From Alcanivorax sp. (GTDB lineage: Bacteria; Pseudomonadota; Gammaproteobacteria; Pseudomonadales; Alcanivoracaceae): a stretch of DNA of 64,000 nt. Position 1 is the stretch's first letter. Each line of letters starts with the position of its first letter. The stretch covers positions 1 through 64,000 of the forward strand of contig JAKUPL010000015.1 of NCBI GenBank assembly GCA_022449455.1, in the 5' to 3' direction. Positions 60,288 to 64,000 of the stretch are shown in pieces. Under the pieces are notes generated by a model, which had not been told where the DNA came from, did no database searches, and was given only the letters and a program-made list of their open reading frames with translations. The translations under genes were made by a program, and so were the position numbers.

Positions 60288-61268
60288 AGCCTGCCCGGGC
60301 TGAAAAAAAGCGACGACAAGGATGACAAAAGCGGGCCGGCGCCGGCGCCGCGCCGGCCCCGGGTCGGGCTGGCCCTCGGCAGCGGCTCGGCGCGGGGCTG
60401 GGCGCACATCGGTATTATCCAGGGCCTGGAAGAATTGGGCGTGGACATCGACGTGGTGGCCGGCACCTCCATCGGCGCGTTGGTGGGCGGCGCCTACGTC
60501 AGCGGCGCGCTGGGCGACTTCGGCGACTGGGTCAAGACTCTGACCACGCGCGACGTGTTCAGCCTGATGGACTTCACGTTCTCCGGAGGGGTGGTCAAGG
60601 GCGAAAAGCTGTTCGGTTTCTTCGAGCGGATGCACAGCAACCCGGACATCGAGGACCTGGATAAGCGCTTCGTCACCGTGGCCACCGACATGAAAAGCGG
60701 CCGTGAGGTGTGGATCAGCAAGGGGCCGGTGCTGGACGCCGCCCGCGCCTCCTGCGCGTTGCCGGGGCTGTTCTCGCCGTTCCAGCATCAGACCCGCTGG
60801 ATGCTCGACGGCGGTCTGGTGAACCCGGTGCCGGTGTCCGCCGCCCGCGCCTTCGGCGCCGACGTGGTGATCGCCGTCAACCTGAATGCCCAGCTGGTGG
60901 GTGCCCACCTGAGCCGGCAACGGCCGCCGGACGACGAACACCAGAGCGAGGAAGACCGTAGCCTGTGGCAGAAGATGGCCGGCTATTTCGCCGCCGGTGA
61001 AGGGCAGAACCCGGGCTTTTTCGACGTGGTGGCGTCCAGCGTCAACATCATGCAGGACCGCATCACCCGTTCACGGATGGCCGGCGACCCGCCGGAGATC
61101 ACCCTGATTCCGCTGCTGGAGGACTTCGCCCTGATGGACTTCCACCGCGCCGGCGAGGCCATCGATGAGGGCCGCCGCCTGGTGGATCGCCACGAGGGCG
61201 ACATTCGCGCCTGGATCGGTTCGCCCCACGCGGTGGTGGACGCTTCCCCCGACCGCGAGGATGTCTAG
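60273..61268 (+). CDS. rssA: Patatin-like phospholipase (RssA-type)
   Basis: 331 residues. The lysophospholipase catalytic dyad is clear: glycine-rich oxyanion loop LGSGSARGWAHIG, nucleophile Ser in GTSIGAL (G-x-S-x-G, about residue 69) and Asp in MLDGGLVNPVP (about residue 180). No signal peptide, so cytosolic or membrane-associated. An alternative in-frame ATG exists at 60285. It is preceded by a 14-bp repeat array with three coupled mini-ORFs, an unusual leader. The stop overlaps the convergent CorC-type gene by 4 bp. Confidence 0.9.
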   Translation: MKAPMSLPGLKKSDDKDDKSGPAPAPRRPRVGLALGSGSARGWAHIGIIQGLEELGVDIDVVAGTSIGALVGGAYVSGALGDFGDWVKTLTTRDVFSLMDFTFSGGVVKGEKLFGFFERMHSNPDIEDLDKRFVTVATDMKSGREVWISKGPVLDAARASCALPGLFSPFQHQTRWMLDGGLVNPVPVSAARAFGADVVIAVNLNAQLVGAHLSRQRPPDDEHQSEEDRSLWQKMAGYFAAGEGQNPGFFDVVASSVNIMQDRITRSRMAGDPPEITLIPLLEDFALMDFHRAGEAIDEGRRLVDRHEGDIRAWIGSPHAVVDASPDREDV

Positions 61269-62524
61269 CTGGAAGCCAGTCTGACCCGGGCGGTTTTCAC
61301 CATATTGTCCTTCACCTGGACGATCTCGATCAGGTAGTCGCCGATACGGATCGAGATATTGGCGTCCGGAATGTCTTCCAGATGCTCCAGGATCAGACCG
61401 TTGAGGGTGCGCGGGCCGCCGGTGGGCAGGTCCCATTCCAGGGAGCGGTTGATGTCGCGCAGGTGGGTGGCGCCGTCGATCACGAAGCTGCCGTCCTCCT
61501 GGGGGTGAATATCCTGGCTGCTGGCGGCCAGGTCGGTGGTGAACTCGCCGACGATCTCCTCGAGAATGTCCTCCAGGGTCACCAGGCCCAGCACGTCCCC
61601 GTACTCGTCCACCACGATGCCGATGCGCCGCTTGGCGTTCTGGAAATTGATCAGCTGGCGGTTCAGGGAGGTGCCCTCGGGCACGAAGTAGGGCTCCACC
61701 GTGTACTGCATCAGTTCCGCCTTGTTGATGTCTTCCTTGAGCAGCAGGCGGCTGAGTTTGCGCAGGTGCAGGGTGCCGAGCATGTTGTTCGGGTCGCCCC
61801 GGTACACCGGCAGGCGGGTGTGCTGGCTGGCGCGCAGGGTGCCCATGATCTCGTCCATATCGTCATCGATGTCCACGCCCACCATCTCGTTGCGCGGAAT
61901 CATGATGTCCTCCACCGTGACGCTTTCCAGGTCGAGGATATTGAGCAGCATCTTCTGGTGCTTTTCCGGGATCAGCCCGCCGGCCTCGTTGACCACCGTG
62001 CGCAGCTCCTCCGGGCTGAGGTGATCGTCCTCGCCCTGGCCGGTGGCGGTGCCGGCCAGCCGCAGGAACACCATGCTGACGCCATTGACCAGCCACACCA
62101 GCGGTGCCAGCAGCCACTGCAGCGGCTTGAGCACGAAGCTGGCGGGGAAGGCCACCCGCTCCGGCTTCATGGCCGCGTAGGTCTTCGGCGTGATCTCAGC
62201 GAACACCAGCATCACCAGGGTGATCACCACCGGCGCCACCGCCGCGCCGGAGTCGCCCAGCCAGCGGATCGCCAGGATCGCGGCCACCGTGGCGGCGAAA
62301 TTGTTGACGAAATTGTTACCGATCAGGATTACCGACAGCAGCCGGTCGGTGCGGCGCAGCAGTTCCTCCACCCGCCGGGCGGCGCGGTGCCCCTGCCGGG
62401 CCAGATGGCGCAGCCGGTAGCGGTTGATCGCCACCATGCCGGTTTCACTGCTGGAGAAGAACGCGGACGCGAGAATCAGGATGACCAGGGCGGTGAGCAG
62501 CCACCCGTCGGAGAAACTGTCCAA
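61265..62524 (-). CDS. HlyC/CorC (CNNM-type) transporter-associated protein
   Basis: 419 residues. N-terminal DUF21 domain with four membrane helices (about 5-185; ILASAFFSSSETGMVAINRY), two CBS domains (about 205-335; DIMIPRNEMVGVDIDDDMDE and VDEYGDVLGLVTLEDILEEI) and a C-terminal CorC_HlyC domain. It resembles E. coli YfjD/CorB, linked to magnesium or cobalt efflux. The neighbour at 63433 is a YpjD-type cytochrome c assembly protein; the corB-ypjD pairing is widespread in gammaproteobacteria, here with a LuxR-type gene inserted between them. Confidence 0.92.
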   Translation of the reverse strand: MDSFSDGWLLTALVILILASAFFSSSETGMVAINRYRLRHLARQGHRAARRVEELLRRTDRLLSVILIGNNFVNNFAATVAAILAIRWLGDSGAAVAPVVITLVMLVFAEITPKTYAAMKPERVAFPASFVLKPLQWLLAPLVWLVNGVSMVFLRLAGTATGQGEDDHLSPEELRTVVNEAGGLIPEKHQKMLLNILDLESVTVEDIMIPRNEMVGVDIDDDMDEIMGTLRASQHTRLPVYRGDPNNMLGTLHLRKLSRLLLKEDINKAELMQYTVEPYFVPEGTSLNRQLINFQNAKRRIGIVVDEYGDVLGLVTLEDILEEIVGEFTTDLAASSQDIHPQEDGSFVIDGATHLRDINRSLEWDLPTGGPRTLNGLILEHLEDIPDANISIRIGDYLIEIVQVKDNMVKTARVRLASS

Positions 62525-62599
62525 GAGGGAGTCGTTTGGTTGCTGATTGGCCGGCCATTGTTTGGGCGCCCGGCGGGGCTGTCAAGCGGTAGGGCCGGC

Positions 62600-63382
62600 T
62601 CAGTCGTGGCCCAGCCAGAGGGCGGTCAGTTCGGCGCGGCTGCGCACATTGAACTTGCGGAACAACCCTTTGACGTACTGGTGAGTGGTATGGGGGCTCT
62701 GCGTCATCGCCTCGGCGATGGACTTTTCCGCGCTGCCCCTGAGCAAGTGATTCAGGATACGGCGCTCGGTGGGGGTGAGCGGCGCCTCGGCCACCAATTG
62801 CCCGTAGCTGAGGTGCACCTGGCGATGGAACCAGCTCATGCTGCGCAGCGCGTAGCGGGCCACCTCCAGGTCGTGGCGGGTGAACCCGGGCTCGCCGCTC
62901 AACCGGTCGAACACAAAGTAACTCTCCACGTCCTCGTTCACCGGCATCACCACGAACAGCCGGTCGGTGATGCCGCGGGCCAGATAGTGGTCGAGATAAT
63001 GGTCCCCGGAGTAAAAGGCCTCCGACACATGGTCCTTGAGCAGCACCGCGCGAAAGCGGCCGGCGTTGCGCACATGGTTGGTGGTGGATTCGTCCGGAAT
63101 GCCCTTGTCGAGCCGCTTCACGGTGTCCGTATAGACCTGTTGGTCCGGTGGCAGCTCGCCATAAAAGCAGATCGATCGCGCACGCCAGCCCAGCAGCGGA
63201 TCATTGGGTGCGTCCTCGGCCAGGCGCAGGCTGGCCAGCCAATAGCCGTGGCGGGAGTCGATCAGCGCGCCGATACGCTCGAACAGCAGGCGCAAATTGC
63301 ACTCCGGGTCCGACGCCGGCAGCTCGGCCATCTCGTCCCATAAATGATGAACGCGGGCCCGCGTGGTGTCGTCGATAGTCAT
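62600..63382 (-). CDS. LuxR-type helix-turn-helix transcriptional regulator
   Basis: 260 residues from the ATG at 63382. The C-terminal LuxR/NarL domain (about 195-258) has LTPTERRILNHLLRGSAEKS and TTHQYVKGLFRKFNVRSRAE. The N-terminal 190 residues are a GAF-like or autoinducer-like sensing region with no recognised ligand; it lacks a phosphoreceiver Asp pattern, so it is not a classic response regulator. It lies between corB and ypjD and is read in the same direction. A standalone regulator of unknown target. Confidence 0.83.
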   Translation of the reverse strand: MTIDDTTRARVHHLWDEMAELPASDPECNLRLLFERIGALIDSRHGYWLASLRLAEDAPNDPLLGWRARSICFYGELPPDQQVYTDTVKRLDKGIPDESTTNHVRNAGRFRAVLLKDHVSEAFYSGDHYLDHYLARGITDRLFVVMPVNEDVESYFVFDRLSGEPGFTRHDLEVARYALRSMSWFHRQVHLSYGQLVAEAPLTPTERRILNHLLRGSAEKSIAEAMTQSPHTTHQYVKGLFRKFNVRSRAELTALWLGHD

Positions 63383-63432
63383 GCCCGGAGCCTGCCCGTT
63401 GCGCGCCGGGCTGGCAAGGCGGTGGCGCCCGT

Positions 63433-64000
63433 TCAGGCCCGGTGCAGGATCACTTCCAGGACCAGCTGGGAGCCAAAAAAGGCCACCAGCAGCACCGCGA
63501 AGCCGCTCAGGGTGAAGCGGATCGCGGTGCGCCCGCGCCAGCCCTTGAGGTGGCGGCCGCCCAGCAGCACCGCGAAGATCACCCAGGACACCAGCGTCAG
63601 CACGGTCTTGTGCACCAGATGCTGGGCGAACAGATCGTCCACATAGAGGAAGCCGAACAGGATCGCCACGGTGAGCAGCGCCTCGCCCAGCCAGATGGTG
63701 TCGAACAGCATCGACTCCATCACCTGGATCGGCGGGAACACGCGCATCACGCCGCGAATATGGCCGTCCTTGAGCTGGCGGTGCTGGATCAGCAGCAGGA
63801 TCGCCTGGCAGGCGGAAATCACCAGCACCGAATAAGCCAGAATCGATAGCAGCACATGCAGCCCGATGCCATGTTCCATGGGGCGCGCATAGCCGGTGTG
63901 AATCCACAGGCTGGCGGGCACGATCAGCGCCGAGAACGGAAACACCAGGGCGCCGATCCACTGGAACGGCCGGTACAGGCTGGAGACCACCACCAGGCCG
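63433..64000 (-). CDS. ypjD: YpjD/CcsA-family cytochrome c assembly protein, 5' end missing
   Basis: At least 189 residues are visible; the frame is open to the window edge, and the family is usually about 265 residues, so the N-terminus lies outside. Several membrane helices remain, with the conserved His in GIGLHVLLSILAYSVL and in FAQHLVHKTVLTLVSWVIFA, followed by LGGRHLKGWRGRTAI. CcsA-related proteins handle haem in cytochrome c biogenesis, though YpjD itself is uncharacterised. In many gammaproteobacteria it precedes or follows ffh and corB. Confidence 0.9.
   Translation of the reverse strand, partial: GLVVVSSLYRPFQWIGALVFPFSALIVPASLWIHTGYARPMEHGIGLHVLLSILAYSVLVISACQAILLLIQHRQLKDGHIRGVMRVFPPIQVMESMLFDTIWLGEALLTVAILFGFLYVDDLFAQHLVHKTVLTLVSWVIFAVLLGGRHLKGWRGRTAIRFTLSGFAVLLVAFFGSQLVLEVILHRA

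Overview
This 64 kb window comes from a high-GC, Gram-negative gammaproteobacterium. Porin, Tat and Sec signal peptides, MltF, a GlyGly-CTERM surface protein and the gene pairs corC-type/ypjD and tadA/mltF/purL point that way. The density of catabolic operons, acyl-CoA enzymes, MFS pumps and local regulators resembles Alcanivorax/Alloalcanivorax-like or Pseudomonas-like bacteria; the genus is an inference. No rRNA, tRNA, CRISPR array, transposase or phage gene was seen.

Layout. (1) 1-1402: tail of an aminomuconate meta-cleavage operon (4-hydroxy-2-oxovalerate aldolase end, 4-oxalocrotonate decarboxylase, 2-aminomuconate deaminase) closed by a terminator. (2) 1579-7414: IclR regulator, an amidohydrolase with altered active-site residues, and a taurine/nitrate-type ABC importer with two tandem paralogous binding proteins. 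(3) 7363-14698: DHA2 efflux pump, Tat-exported aldo/keto reductase, MFS-fold transporter, a divergent SDR/LysR pair, and an AraC/LysE pair whose two promoters share the same 55-bp element. (4) 14714-26773: porin, then a divergent catabolic locus. The leftward arm is TctC, RidA and a LigI-like hydrolase. The rightward arm is flavin reductase, IclR, hpaG1, hpaG2, hpaH, hpaI, tctB, tctA and an aldehyde dehydrogenase. Two identical-format inverted repeats (GTCCA-N5-TGGAC) lie between the arms. (5) 26866-31931: DUF2238 membrane protein, thioredoxin-like protein, and a FAN1-type nuclease overlapping a nuclease-helicase fusion. (6) 31928-43783: acyl-CoA and aromatic-acid accessory genes (HAD dehalogenase, acyl-CoA ligase, enoyl-CoA hydratase, PaaX-like repressor, pirin, DUF3237, MFS, thiolase, MATE, thioesterase, TetR, DoxX, TM2). 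(7) 43886-52531: core genes purT, tadA, mltF and purL plus a thioesterase and a NIF3/YqfO-like protein, interspersed with REP-like hairpins and two unusual AT-armed inverted elements. (8) 52564-57930: one 1788-residue repeat protein ending in a GlyGly-CTERM sorting tail, with an internal drop in GC. (9) 58164-64000: NUDIX hydrolases, gamma-carbonic anhydrase, DUF1289, patatin phospholipase behind a 14-bp repeat array, CorC-type protein, LuxR-type regulator and truncated ypjD.

How it works together. The most coherent system is the 16-27 kb locus: a tripartite tricarboxylate importer feeding a homoprotocatechuate-type lower pathway (decarboxylation/isomerisation, hydration, aldol cleavage, semialdehyde oxidation). 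No ring-cleavage dioxygenase is present in the locus, which suggests that a non-aromatic dicarboxylate is imported or that the upper pathway lies elsewhere. The first 7.4 kb hold a second, nitrogen-containing-aromatic theme (aminomuconate pathway, then the amidohydrolase and ABC importer).
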